From Streptosporangium subroseum (GTDB lineage: Bacteria; Actinomycetota; Actinomycetes; Streptosporangiales; Streptosporangiaceae), in assembly GCF_900188345.1 (NCBI RefSeq), contig NZ_FZOD01000036.1, positions 1 to 64,000 on the forward strand: a DNA stretch of 64,000 nucleotides, in the 5' to 3' direction. The notes below the pieces were generated by a model, which ran no database searches, had not been told where the DNA came from, and was given only the letters and a program-made list of their open reading frames with translations. This document shows, in pieces, positions 1 through 8,273 of the stretch. Position 1 is the stretch's first letter. Each line of letters opens with the position of its first letter. The translations under genes were made by a program, and so were the position numbers.

Positions 1-132
1 CACGAGATCCTGGCCCTGCGCATGTGTAAGAACCTCCTCGGCCCGATGGGGTTGATCGCGGATCGACTGGCGACAGGGCCGGTAAGAACTCAGATTGATC
101 GCTGGTTGGACCTTCGGCCTCACCTGCCGTGA
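1..132 (+). CDS. C-terminal fragment of unknown protein (cut by window edge)
   Basis: The frame is open from the first base and closes with TGA at 130-132 after 43 codons. The true start lies outside the window. I do not recognise the product. It sits directly before a tRNA-like sequence and mobile-element remnants, so it may be chromosomal flank or part of a decayed element. The two other forward frames close within about 55 bases, which weakly favours this one being coding. Confidence 0.35.
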   Translation, partial: HEILALRMCKNLLGPMGLIADRLATGPVRTQIDRWLDLRPHLP

Positions 133-187
133 CGTGCAATATGCGTGCAATGATCATGGTGGCGAGAGCAGTGAAGAGGTGTCGCGC

Positions 188-277
188 CGCAGGTCAGGAG
201 CCATGTCACGGCGGGAACTGGCATGGCCTGTAAAACCGTCGGCTCAGCCTACGCAGGTTCAAGTCCTGCACCTGCCA
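188..277 (+). tRNA. tRNA-Tyr(GUA)-like sequence, probably a pseudo-tRNA or attachment-site copy
   Basis: From the anticodon loop onwards this matches an actinobacterial tRNA-Tyr. The loop carries GTA near 230-232, there is a long variable arm (GGCTcaGCC), a perfect T-arm (GCAGG/CCTGC at 253-257 and 265-269), and an acceptor 3' strand ACCTGC pairing with GCAGGT at 189-194. The 5' half does not fold well: the D-arm is oversized, the first acceptor pair is C-C, and the anticodon stem has a C-A mismatch. This is the pattern expected where an element has integrated into the 3' end of a tRNA gene and replaced the rest. A perfect terminator follows. Confidence 0.5.
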
Positions 278-296
278 CACCAGCTTTTCCCAGCTC

Positions 297-319
297 AGAG
301 CCCCGCAAGGGGCTCTTTT
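297..319 (+). terminator. Rho-independent terminator
   Basis: AGAGCCCC, GCAA loop, GGGGCTCT, then TTTT: an 8-bp perfect stem, tetraloop and T-run 19 bases after the tRNA-like 3' end. It is placed to terminate that transcript. Confidence 0.85.
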
Positions 320-483
320 GCTTTTCCGGGACATGCAGCCAAACGCAGCCCCGAGCAGCCGCAAGTCACCACTCCACCAATATGCGTGCAATGATCTTGG
401 CCGTGTTTCCCAGGTCGCGCCAGGCTTTTCGGGCAGCTCGCGAACGGGAGCCAGCCCTGGAAAGCTGAGGCTTCTTCATCCCG

Positions 484-839
484 AGTCGTGATCGGCCTCG
501 ATCGCCTGCAGAACGAGAATGGCTCGATGATCGCGGTAGCGCGACGGAGGTAGCAACGGAGCCGGACCGGTGCCTCCCTGCCCTCAGGACCGCGACGGCA
601 CGCTCATCGATCGCGCGGATGTGGGCATGGACGCGGTTGACGGATCTTTGGCCGCAGGATGGGAGCGGACGGCGCCGGTGGCGCTTGAACAGCGTGTGGA
701 TCCTGCCGCCCGCGCCCCGGAACTCCTGATCGGCGAAGGCCGGCAGGTTGGCGCGGGTGAACGCGTCGATCAGGCCCACCGGGCATGCAGCGGCCAGGTC
801 GTGTATCGCCCTGCGCAGCGCGGACGCTGGGGCTCGCAT
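484..839 (-). pseudogene. IS5-family DDE transposase remnant (C-terminal part, frameshifted)
   Basis: Read leftwards from 839, the product carries the C-terminal signature of IS5-group transposases: FADQEFRGAGG, TLFKRHRRRP, VNRVHAHIRA and ERAVAVL. These align with the usual ADKGYQGAGG, PFKRHRRR, VNRxHAxIRA and ERAVATL. Past ERAVAVL the match moves to the next frame (RAILVLQAIEADH, compare QAILVLHxIEA), so there is a frameshift near 580-600. The N-terminal two thirds with the first catalytic Asp are absent. No terminal inverted repeats are obvious. It is a dead remnant. Confidence 0.82.
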
Positions 840-866
840 CCGCGTCGTTGGGTCCGCCGAAGGCCG

Positions 867-1784
867 CTACCCGATCTCGCCGAGGTCGAAGGCGACGTCG
901 GCGAGGTGAACCGTCCGCACCTCGGGGTCGTCGAGGAGCTTGCGCAGGTCGGCGAGTTTCCAGCGGTCGACGACGAGCCCGTGCACGACGCCCGCTTTGG
1001 CCGCATCGGTGAGCCACGCGTAGTTCAGTTCGAACTCGCTGAGGTCGTCCTCCTCGTCAAGCAACCCGACCCACCTGCGGAACTCCGCCAGCGCCGCCTC
1101 GGGCTCGGTCTCGCACTGATAGGGGAGATCCGGCTGAATGTACTCTTCGGTCATGTTGCGGTTCCAGACGACCGCGTTCAGCGGGGGATCGCCGCTGGAG
1201 TCGTCGTAGTAGGGAGACGGGGCGTAGATGTAGGAGACGTCCTCCCCTCCGCAGAGTCGGTGCCTTCGATTGAAGGCGACGAGCCGCTCGGTGGTCATCG
1301 AGTGCGCGAACTCCACGACCGCGACGGCGTTGAGCGTCTGGGGGAGCCCGTCGATGGTCTTCCGGGCCCTTTCCGTCACTTCCTTGTCGACGCCGAGGTC
1401 CTCCTCCACGAAAGTGATCGCGTCATCCAGGCTGCCGGACGGCCCGTCGAGGGAGGGGGCCCGGACGGTGCCGAACCGGTTCTCCACGATTTTGTACCCC
1501 GTCCCGTCCTCGCCGGGACTGGCCCGGCGCGGCTCCCCCCACAGTGTGTAGGTCGTCCCCAGCAGTCCCCCGCCATCGCTGTAACCATAAAATAATCGCT
1601 TGTCCGGGTTCGCGACGCGGGCGGCCGTGCCGTACACCTGGGCCGTCCGCTCGTCGTCGAAATCGATGAACAGCCACAGGACTCGCTCGACCGCGCTGAG
1701 GGCCAGGAACAGCGCCGCGGCGATGGCCACGACCTTGAGAAGGGATCTGGCCACGTACGCCCAGTCGGGCTCCCTCACGTTCAT
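867..1784 (-). CDS. Hypothetical single-pass membrane protein
   Basis: 305 aa. Residues about 16-36 form one hydrophobic segment (VVAIAAALFLALSAVERVLW) after a short basic N-terminus, so the rest probably faces outside. The ectodomain is acidic and shows no motif I recognise. A good ribosome site (AGGAGCG) lies 7 bases before the ATG. Codon use is typical of the window, unlike the remnants on both sides, so it appears intact. It may be cargo of the decayed element or a chromosomal gene. No function assigned. Confidence 0.75.
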   Translation of the reverse strand: MNVREPDWAYVARSLLKVVAIAAALFLALSAVERVLWLFIDFDDERTAQVYGTAARVANPDKRLFYGYSDGGGLLGTTYTLWGEPRRASPGEDGTGYKIVENRFGTVRAPSLDGPSGSLDDAITFVEEDLGVDKEVTERARKTIDGLPQTLNAVAVVEFAHSMTTERLVAFNRRHRLCGGEDVSYIYAPSPYYDDSSGDPPLNAVVWNRNMTEEYIQPDLPYQCETEPEAALAEFRRWVGLLDEEDDLSEFELNYAWLTDAAKAGVVHGLVVDRWKLADLRKLLDDPEVRTVHLADVAFDLGEIG

Positions 1785-1803
1785 CGCCGCACGCTCCTGC
1801 GAT

Positions 1804-2124
1804 CTAGATCAAATCAGGTACGGCGCACCATAGCCGCCCGAAACTGGTCTGGGCAGGGAGATCAGATGGAGACCCGGTACGGAACAGACGCCCGTCTTCC
1901 CCGGTCCCGTACTCGTCGATGTGTTGCCGAAGGATCTTGCCGAGTTCGGGTGGGATCGGGACCGGGCGCACGTCGTCACGACCACGATGCTTGGGCTCGC
2001 GTTCTTCGTGTGTGCTCCCGCTGTCCGTCCAGTGGACGTTGACCTTTGACCGGGAGACATCGACGGTCAGCCGTTCCCAGTGAGTCGATCGAGGCCGAGG
2101 CCAGGGTGCAGGGCCGGTGCTCAC
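1804..2124 (-). pseudogene. Tyrosine recombinase (phage-type integrase) internal fragment
   Basis: About 100 codons resemble the middle of the catalytic domain of actinobacterial integrases: HEEREPKHRGRDDVRPVPIP, then LGKILRQHIDEYGTGEDGRL and FRTGS. The N-terminal SAM-like domain, the first catalytic Arg region and the C-terminal HxxR...Tyr part are missing, so it cannot be active. Together with the tRNA-like site and transposase remnant it marks a degenerate integrative element. Confidence 0.8.
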
Positions 2125-2215
2125 TCATGCGGCCACGTCGTTACTGCTTGGACTTACTGCTTGGAAAAAATCAACTCATAGAACGCGGCCGGTCAGATTC
2201 TCGTACGATCCACGC

Positions 2216-2725
2216 GTGACCGACCAGCAGGCGAAGGCGAGCCCCGTACTCATACGGATCATGACCGCAGTCGCCGTCTTGCTCGGGGACGGAGCGCTTT
2301 TTGCTGCGGTTGATTGGATCTTAGGACGTGTGCGGCGCCGGGGAGTGCTCTGCGACGGGGACAGCGTCTTGTGTGCCGGAAGAGACCCGACCCATGCCGA
2401 GTGGCTGGCGGAGATGCAGGTCCGTAGCACCGTTGCGTACACATCGCTGGCAGCCGTGGTCGTGATTCTGGCGTTGACCGCCGCACTGGCGTGGAAGCAT
2501 CGCCGCAGGGAACTCGTGCTGACCCAGAGCCTCGCGCTCCTCCTGGCCTTTGCGTTGGTGGTCATATGGAAGCCATACAGGCATGTCGAGGACTTCCAGC
2601 CACCCCTGCTCGGCAGCCGAGTAAGCGTGACCATAAATCATCAGTCGCACCAAGCGATCTCCTCATCTGTTCGCAAGCCCACGCATGGTGGTGCTCAAAC
2701 CCATCAACATCCCTGGGTTTTTTGA
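2216..2725 (+). CDS. Hypothetical membrane protein, three predicted TM segments
   Basis: 169 aa from the GTG at 2216, chosen because the sequence upstream in this frame does not look like coding DNA. Three hydrophobic segments are visible: about residues 9-31 (VLIRIMTAVAVLLGDGALFA), 70-92 (AYTSLAAVVVILALTAALAW) and 99-117 (LTQSLALLLAFALVVIW). The first extracytoplasmic loop contains two cysteines (LCDGDSVLC) that could form a disulfide. The C-terminal tail is polar and low in complexity. No family recognised and no obvious operon partner. Confidence 0.6.
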   Translation: MTDQQAKASPVLIRIMTAVAVLLGDGALFAAVDWILGRVRRRGVLCDGDSVLCAGRDPTHAEWLAEMQVRSTVAYTSLAAVVVILALTAALAWKHRRRELVLTQSLALLLAFALVVIWKPYRHVEDFQPPLLGSRVSVTINHQSHQAISSSVRKPTHGGAQTHQHPWVF

Positions 2726-2793
2726 TCTCAAAGGCCCAGGTCAGGATGCAAATCCCGGCCGGGACCCCGTGTTCTGCGGGTGGGTCGGCCGCC

Positions 2794-3450
2794 CTATGGG
2801 CTGGTCGGCGGGGCGACGACCAACTCGGTGTCCGGGTCGTGGTCGATCTGCGGAGGGCCGGCGACGATCATGGTGGCTCGGGCCCACGGCTGTTCTCGCA
2901 CCATGAACGGCAGTTCCTCCAGCAGCCAGTTCGCCACGTGTTCCAGTTGCTCGGGGGAGTCGCCGTCGCGGACGGCCAGCAAGCGCTCCTGCTCATCGAG
3001 GTCACCCTGCATCCACACCGAGGCGTCCAACCACGGGGCAAGCTCCTCGCGGATGACGCCGGTGCCCTCGACCCAGACGAAGCCGGCACCGGCGGGGACG
3101 GTGATCGATCCGGGCCGGTCGTGGGTGATCCAGGCATCAGGGCGGAAATCCACCGCCTCACCCCGGTGCAGGGGGTGCAGGATGCTCTCGACGAGCACGG
3201 CGCCCCAGTCGAAGTAGGCGTGGTTCCAGGCGATGTCGTCGGTGTGCACGATGGCGGAGTTGGGCACCACCTTGCGCAGCCGCTCGGCCAGGGTCGTCTT
3301 GCCGGCGCCGCCCCGGCCGTCTATCGCGATCACCCGCGGACGCCCGGTGACGTCGGGTGAGGCATCACGCAGCTGCCGGACGGCGTCGAGCACGGTCACC
3401 ACCCGCCAGTCAACGGCCTCGATCTCGCCTGAATGTAGACGCATTGACAA
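2794..3450 (-). CDS. Uridine kinase-like P-loop NTPase
   Basis: 218 aa. A Walker A motif (DGRGGAGKTTL) lies near residues 44-54 after a hydrophobic beta strand (RVIAID), with HTDD about 20 residues later, the arrangement of the uridine kinase/phosphoribulokinase clan. The family phosphorylates nucleosides, pantothenate or other small alcohols; the substrate here cannot be read off. The TTG at 3450 is followed by ATG at 3444, and GGAGAC precedes both. It points left, alone, and is divergent from the phosphotransferase gene. Confidence 0.72.
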   Translation of the reverse strand: MSMRLHSGEIEAVDWRVVTVLDAVRQLRDASPDVTGRPRVIAIDGRGGAGKTTLAERLRKVVPNSAIVHTDDIAWNHAYFDWGAVLVESILHPLHRGEAVDFRPDAWITHDRPGSITVPAGAGFVWVEGTGVIREELAPWLDASVWMQGDLDEQERLLAVRDGDSPEQLEHVANWLLEELPFMVREQPWARATMIVAGPPQIDHDPDTELVVAPPTSP

Positions 3451-3703
3451 CCTGTCTCCAGAGGTGAGGACACGGGTCCGGCCTGCCCGGACGAGCCGCC
3501 GGTTGCCTGACCTTAGGTCACCGTGAGCGGCTCTCGGCCAGTGGTCGTGGAGTAGATCTTGAGGAGTTTCCCCAGGTGACCTCCGTAAAAACGAAGGGGT
3601 CCTGTGGGCGACAATGCTTTTTCCTGGTCAGGTGGTGTCGCGGTGAGCGGTCAGCGCGGAAGGGCGCGCATCACCATGGAGGCGGTTTGCCGTTCATGTC
3701 GCC

Positions 3704-4369
3704 GTGCGTGATGCTGCTGGCATGCAAACCGGTCCCCTGCTCGGCTCTGGCCGTACCGCGGATGTGTTCGCGATCGACGACGCATGGGTGCTGCGCCGAT
3801 ATCGGGACGGCGGTGACGCGTCCGCCGAGGTGGCCGTGATGTCCTACGTCTTCAGCCAGGGTTATCCGGCGCCGCGTGTCGGACCGACCGTGGACGGGGA
3901 CCTGATCATGGAGCGGTTGTCCGGCCCGACCATGGTCGAGGCACTCCAGCAGGGCATGATCACGCCGGAGGAAGCCGGTGCGGTCCTCGCGGGGCTGCTG
4001 CGTCGTCTGCACGCTCTCCCACCGTGGGTCTCGGCCGCTCCGACGGATCGTGTCCTCCACCTCGACCTGCATCCGGAGAACGTGATGCTCACGCCCGAGG
4101 GGCCGGTAGTGATCGACTGGGCCAACGCCAAGGAGGGCCCGCCCGCGCTGGACTGGGGGATATCCGCTCTGATCCTGGCGGAGGTCGCGGTGGGCCCGCG
4201 GGCCGAGGCGCCTATGGCCCGCACGATCCTGGGTTCCCTGCTCAGTGAGGTCGACCATGCGATCGATCTTGAAAGGGCTCTGGCAATACGGGTCGCCAAC
4301 CCGACGCTGAGTCAGGCCGAGAAACAACGCCTTGACGAGGCCTTGGCGCTGGTGTGGGCAATGTCCTGA
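3704..4369 (+). CDS. Aminoglycoside phosphotransferase (APH)-fold kinase
   Basis: About 215-221 aa (GTG 3704 or ATG 3722). The kinase catalytic loop is clear: HLDLHPENVML near residue 119, with catalytic Asp and Asn, followed by the metal-binding VIDWANA near 136. The N-lobe is short: the ATP-anchoring lysine of the usual VLK strand is replaced by Arg (WVLRRY), and the protein is about 60 residues shorter than classical APH enzymes. It is therefore more likely a small-molecule kinase of the APH/choline-kinase superfamily than a proven resistance gene. The 253 bp upstream hold no gene I can support. Confidence 0.72.
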   Translation: MRDAAGMQTGPLLGSGRTADVFAIDDAWVLRRYRDGGDASAEVAVMSYVFSQGYPAPRVGPTVDGDLIMERLSGPTMVEALQQGMITPEEAGAVLAGLLRRLHALPPWVSAAPTDRVLHLDLHPENVMLTPEGPVVIDWANAKEGPPALDWGISALILAEVAVGPRAEAPMARTILGSLLSEVDHAIDLERALAIRVANPTLSQAEKQRLDEALALVWAMS

Positions 4370-4387
4370 AACCGTGGAGGCTTCTGT

Positions 4388-5029
4388 CTACAGTTGCGCT
4401 CTCGCCTCCTCAACCTGGCGCATGATGGCCCGGGCGCCGTCGGCGTCGGCGATCGAGCCCGCCTCGTCGATCAGCGCCAAGGCGTGATCACGGCGGCCCT
4501 GTGCGGCTGCGACGTAGGCCAGCCCGACCAGGTTCGCGGCAACACCGGGCAAGAGCCCGATCTCTCGTCGAAGCCGCGTCGACTCCTCCAAACGCTCACG
4601 CGCAGCGTCCAGCCGGCCGGCGATGTGGTCCGCGTATCCCAGATGCCGAAGCGCGTACGACATCGTGAGCTTGTCGCCGACCTGCGCTGCAAGTTCATAT
4701 GACCGTTCGAGAAGGGGAACCGCGGTGTTGTTGTCCCGCACGGACATCTGGTGGTAGGTGCCGGCCCAGAACAGCGCCTCGCCTTCGCCTCGTACGTCGC
4801 CGAGCCCCTGATAGAGCTCGGTGGCGCGCTGGAACAAGGCCAGTTCGTCGGGGTTCTCGGTTCGCTGCTCATGAGAACGAGCCTGCATGATCCGGCCGCG
4901 TGCTACGGCGAGATCGGCCTCGACCATGTTCAACTCCCGCTCCGCTGCGTCCAGCGCATCGACATCGCCAACGAAGACGGCCCGTTGGCAAGCCAGCCTG
5001 GCCCGTTCGATTCGATCTTCTGTACTCAT
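4388..5029 (-). CDS. Tetratricopeptide-repeat protein
   Basis: 213 aa from the ATG at 5029, which has a GGGGAGACG ribosome site. The sequence is nearly all helical. TPR-like pairs appear from about residue 65: ALFQRATELYQGLGDVRGEG, PLLERSYELAAQVGD, ALRHLGYADHIAGRLDAAR, GLAYVAAAQGRRDHALAL. Such domains usually mediate protein contacts; they resemble the sensor tail of SARP or LuxR-type regulators, but no DNA-binding domain is present. It converges on the APH-fold kinase gene. Confidence 0.7.
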   Translation of the reverse strand: MSTEDRIERARLACQRAVFVGDVDALDAAERELNMVEADLAVARGRIMQARSHEQRTENPDELALFQRATELYQGLGDVRGEGEALFWAGTYHQMSVRDNNTAVPLLERSYELAAQVGDKLTMSYALRHLGYADHIAGRLDAARERLEESTRLRREIGLLPGVAANLVGLAYVAAAQGRRDHALALIDEAGSIADADGARAIMRQVEEARAQL

Positions 5030-5129
5030 CGTCTCCCCGTCCACCCATATGCGTCTGCGTGGCCCAATGTCGCACAACGCATCACGCTGAAGTTGTCCCG
5101 ACCGGGTTCATGCGGCGTGCCTCAGCAGC

Positions 5130-5618
5130 TCAGTGACAGCGGATGTCCAGGCCCGCGTCGGTGCCGTCATTGAGCTCCACGATCACCATGCGGATGCCGG
5201 AGGCCCCGAGCTCCGACGGCTGGGTCCACACCGTGACGCTCGGCTGGCCGGCATCGACGCCTGCGATGTCTGCCCGATCGTAATAGTCGGTGAGCTCGTC
5301 GACGGACAGCTCCGTACTCAGTGTCAGCCGAACACGGTAGTCGCAGTGGTTGCCGTTGCCGCGGAGCGCGATAGAGCCCTCCGCGCCGCTCTCGGTCCCG
5401 TACGTCTTGGGCGGCTGGGGATAGCTCTCGAACCGATCGATCAGAGCGTTGAGCTTCGCGTCGTTGACCCAGATGGGGACCATGAAGAGAAGAAACAGCC
5501 CGATCACCGGAAGAAGTGCCACCACCAGGCAGCCGCACCCTGCCCTGCGCCAGAAAGACCGCCTGGCGGACGGGTCTTCACCGGGAGTAACGGGAGCGCT
5601 CCGCATGGCACCATCCAC
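5130..5618 (-). CDS. Hypothetical membrane-anchored protein
   Basis: 162 aa. A basic N-terminus (RRSFWRRAG) precedes one strong hydrophobic segment (CLVVALLPVIGLFLLFMVPI, about residues 30-50). About 110 residues follow that should lie outside the membrane and end with a Cys near the C-terminus, matched by Cys in HCDYRV. No known domain recognised. Codon use supports a real gene. It is divergent from the ECF sigma operon. Confidence 0.65.
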   Translation of the reverse strand: MDGAMRSAPVTPGEDPSARRSFWRRAGCGCLVVALLPVIGLFLLFMVPIWVNDAKLNALIDRFESYPQPPKTYGTESGAEGSIALRGNGNHCDYRVRLTLSTELSVDELTDYYDRADIAGVDAGQPSVTVWTQPSELGASGIRMVIVELNDGTDAGLDIRCH

Positions 5619-5776
5619 GGTTGGTCTAGGTCACGGGATAGACATCCTGCAGCTCATGAAGATCACCTGGCAAGGCCGCGTCCACCACCGATCGAACTCC
5701 GCACGGGGACCCCCGTGCAACAGTTTCCGGCCCCGGCTCCTCTCAGAGGTGAGGGAACGACGAAAGGCAAGGGCTG

Positions 5777-6277
5777 TTGGAAGCTGATCCCCGTTTCGCG
5801 GAGTTCGTCGCCGAGCGCGGCGACGCGCTGCTGCGCTACGGCTACATGCTGGCCGGTAATCCGCATGACGCGGCCGACCTGGTCCAGGAGGCGCTGCTGA
5901 AGCTGCGCGGCGCCTGGCATCGATTGCACTCGAAGGGAAACCCGGAGAGTTACGTGCGTACCACGATGGCCAGGCTGCACATCGCCACCTGGCGGTTACG
6001 CAGGCGCGAGCAGCTTGCCTGGGACCTGCCGGAGCGCGAGCACCACGACCCGCTGCCCAGCGGCGACGAGCGAAGAATATGGCAGGCGCTGGCCGGCCTG
6101 CCGCGCAAGCAGCGCGCGGTGCTGGTGCTGCGCTACTACGAGCAACTTGACGACGCCGAGATCGCCGCCGTACTCGGAATCTCACGCGGCACGGTACGCA
6201 GCCAGGCCGCCCGCGCGCTCGGCAAACTCCGTAACGCCGTCCCGACCAAGCCGATGACCAGGGGGAACGTACGATGA
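5777..6277 (+). CDS. ECF sigma factor, SigE-family type
   Basis: 166 aa from a TTG start. Region 2 is at about residues 8-75 (LLRYGYMLAGNPHDAADLVQ, EALLKL) and region 4 at about 105-155 (LAGLPRKQRAVLVLRYYEQL, AEIAAVLGISRGTVRSQAAR). It directs RNA polymerase to a small set of promoters. Its last 4 bp overlap the next gene (ATGA), which encodes a membrane protein, the usual arrangement for an ECF factor and its cognate regulator. The stimulus is unknown. Confidence 0.88.
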   Translation: MEADPRFAEFVAERGDALLRYGYMLAGNPHDAADLVQEALLKLRGAWHRLHSKGNPESYVRTTMARLHIATWRLRRREQLAWDLPEREHHDPLPSGDERRIWQALAGLPRKQRAVLVLRYYEQLDDAEIAAVLGISRGTVRSQAARALGKLRNAVPTKPMTRGNVR

Positions 6278-7464
6278 CCGAGGTTGAGGAGACTCTCCGC
6301 AGGACGTTCGGCCAGGCCGCAGGGCAGGCGCCCCGGCTGCCCGCCCTGCTGCCTGAGCGACTCGAGCGGATCCACCGGCGCAGGAGGCGGCGGGCCCGGG
6401 TGGCGCTGGCCGCCGCGGCGGTCGTGCTGGTCGCGGGCGGGGCCGTCGCCGTGATGCCCGGTGGCGACACCATGACAGTCGTGACCGCTTCGGGGACGCG
6501 CTCCGCGAGGCCGGCCGAGCGCGTGGAGAAGGTCTGGCCGGAGGCGGTGCGAAAGGTCCCGGCGAAGGGGCCCGACGGGGCGTCGTGGCGACCGGAGACG
6601 TTCATCGACGACCGTACGCTGCTCGTGACGGCTCCGGCGGGATTCGACCAGCCGACCGCCGTCTACGCCTACGATCTCGCCGACAACTCGCGACGCAAGA
6701 TCGCCGACCTGCCGTCGCTCAAGGGCACGTTGAGTTTCGCCAACGGTTTCGCCGTGGGCAACGGACACGTGGCGTGGTGGACCGGGACGAAGGATCGCAT
6801 CGCACACCTCTGGGCCGTGCCGGTGGCCGGTGGGACGGCGAAGCTCGTCGCCGACCAGAGCATCAAAGAGGGGGACGGCAGCGGGATCGACTCGCTCACC
6901 GTGGCCAACGGCAAGATTGTTTTCTCGCTCTACACGGGCGGAGTCTTCGCCGTCCCCCTGGAGGGCGGCACGGTGGAACCGGTCGAGGGAGGAGCCGGGA
7001 TGCATCTGCTGGCCTGGCCGTGGATCGGTACGCCGGGGCGGGGAGGCGAGCCCCACGGCACCGTGTTCGCCCGGATCCTGAACGTGGAGACCGGCGAGAC
7101 CAGAACGGTCGTCACCCACCCCGGCGAGGTGATCCGATCCTGTGGTGTGACCATCTGCCTGGGCGCCACCTCGGAATTCCAGACCTTCTTCCGGCACCGG
7201 GACGGCTCCTCGCAGAAGATGGTGCCCGCCAGGGTGGACGGTTCGACCCCGCCGACCCAGGACCGCTTCTACGTCTCGGCGTACGGCGATGAGAAGTTCG
7301 AGGGTGTGGGACTGTACGACCTGAACACCGGCAAATCGGGTGATCTGGGCATTCGGGGGGATGGCTCTTCCATCAGCGGGCCGTCCGAGGATCCGACCGG
7401 CAGGCTCCTCAGTTACACGCTCGGGGACGACCTTTACATGATCGATCTGGCCAAGATCCGGTAG
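6274..7464 (+). CDS. Membrane-anchored beta-propeller-like protein, probable anti-sigma partner
   Basis: 396 aa. An N-terminal cytoplasmic segment of about 40 residues ends in a run of Arg (IHRRRRRRARV), followed by one TM helix (VALAAAAVVLVAGGAVAVM, about 43-62). The ectodomain of about 330 residues shows repeated strand blocks (VYAYDLADNSRRKIADLPSL, AHLWAVPVAGGTAKLVADQ, VFAVPLEGG), typical of WD40/TolB-like propellers. The overlap with the sigma gene suggests that the N-terminus holds the sigma factor and the propeller senses an external cue. No zinc-type ZAS motif is seen. Confidence 0.75.
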   Translation: MTEVEETLRRTFGQAAGQAPRLPALLPERLERIHRRRRRRARVALAAAAVVLVAGGAVAVMPGGDTMTVVTASGTRSARPAERVEKVWPEAVRKVPAKGPDGASWRPETFIDDRTLLVTAPAGFDQPTAVYAYDLADNSRRKIADLPSLKGTLSFANGFAVGNGHVAWWTGTKDRIAHLWAVPVAGGTAKLVADQSIKEGDGSGIDSLTVANGKIVFSLYTGGVFAVPLEGGTVEPVEGGAGMHLLAWPWIGTPGRGGEPHGTVFARILNVETGETRTVVTHPGEVIRSCGVTICLGATSEFQTFFRHRDGSSQKMVPARVDGSTPPTQDRFYVSAYGDEKFEGVGLYDLNTGKSGDLGIRGDGSSISGPSEDPTGRLLSYTLGDDLYMIDLAKIR

Positions 7465-7545
7465 CCCGTCGCCGACCCTCTCTGAGGTTCGGGGCGCCGG
7501 ATCATCGGTCACACAGCGGGCGGAGTTCTGTCGGTGCCGTAGGGC

Positions 7546-7800
7546 ATGCTGCCTCCGGACACCCCGATGACGCGAAGGACACCATCGGCCCGCCTGCTCC
7601 GCCACCTCGACGACGAGATCCATGTGCACTACGGCAAACTCGGTTTCTACGGTGGCACCGACTACCTGGAGTTCTGCGACGAGGAGTCGGAGGCCCTCCA
7701 CTACACCACACCCCTCCGCCTGGAGACATGGGACGCCGAACCGCCGGACCCGGGGTCCTCCTGGAAGCCGATAGCCTGTCTTATGGATCTTGCCAGGTAG
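7546..7800 (+). CDS. Small hypothetical protein
   Basis: 84 aa (ATG 7546, alternative ATG 7567). Acidic and rich in aromatics (HVHYGKLGFYGGTDYLEFCD), soluble, with high-GC third positions. No domain recognised. The ribosome site is weak and the 3' end overlaps the region before the next gene's start. Confidence 0.5.
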   Translation: MLPPDTPMTRRTPSARLLRHLDDEIHVHYGKLGFYGGTDYLEFCDEESEALHYTTPLRLETWDAEPPDPGSSWKPIACLMDLAR

Positions 7801-7849
7801 GTCGGAAACCCCATCGACCTTGGTCTTCGCGTGGGCCTACCCTGGACGT

Positions 7850-8185
7850 ATGGCCCATGCGAAGACCTCCTACGTCTGCCTGCCTTGCCGAGCCTCGTAC
7901 AAGCAGCCCTACCCCGGCTCCGGCCACGACGACCGGTCCTGCCCGCGTTGTGCCGAGCCGCTGATCCACGTCGGTTCCGCCTTCGCGGCACCACGTCGGA
8001 GGGACGTCGCAGGCTGGCGAACGCTCTCGGTGCTGTTGCACGCGGGTGTTCGCTTCCACAAGAGTTGTTGCGGCGGCCCCGGCTACCGCCCACGCACGCT
8101 CAGCGAGGTACGCGCGCGGATGGCGCACGCCCGGACCGCTGGGGAGCCGTTCGCCCAGGCTCTGGTACGCCGCGAGCTGCCCTAG
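7850..8185 (+). CDS. Small zinc-ribbon protein
   Basis: 111 aa from the ATG at 7850. Two cysteine pairs near the N-terminus (CLPC at about residues 10-13 and CPRC at about 32-35) form a zinc-ribbon pattern. After them the sequence is basic, with KSCCGGPGYRPRT near residue 80. Such proteins bind nucleic acid or act as structural Zn modules; the role is unknown. Its C-terminus converges on the WYL regulator gene. Confidence 0.65.
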   Translation: MAHAKTSYVCLPCRASYKQPYPGSGHDDRSCPRCAEPLIHVGSAFAAPRRRDVAGWRTLSVLLHAGVRFHKSCCGGPGYRPRTLSEVRARMAHARTAGEPFAQALVRRELP

Positions 8186-8273
8186 GCGAATTGAGCCGGC
8201 ATACCTCCATGCGGACCGTTGTCCACCGGGTCGCGCATGGTCGTTCTGTCGTGACGCCATGGGCCGGCGTCTG

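Larger units (their letters stand above)
137..396. repeat. 19-bp direct repeat flanking the tRNA-like sequence
   Basis: An identical 19-bp sequence containing ATGCGTGCAATGATC occurs at 137-155 and 378-396, 241 bp apart, on either side of the tRNA-Tyr-like sequence. Nothing coding explains it. Given the recombinase fragment near 2 kb, these could be arm-type integrase-binding sites or duplicated attachment sequence. That role is an inference. Confidence 0.7.

Noticed and set aside
3704..4369. Aminoglycoside resistance gene
   Set aside because: Only the superfamily catalytic loop is certain. The N-lobe is short and lacks the usual Lys, so resistance cannot be claimed.
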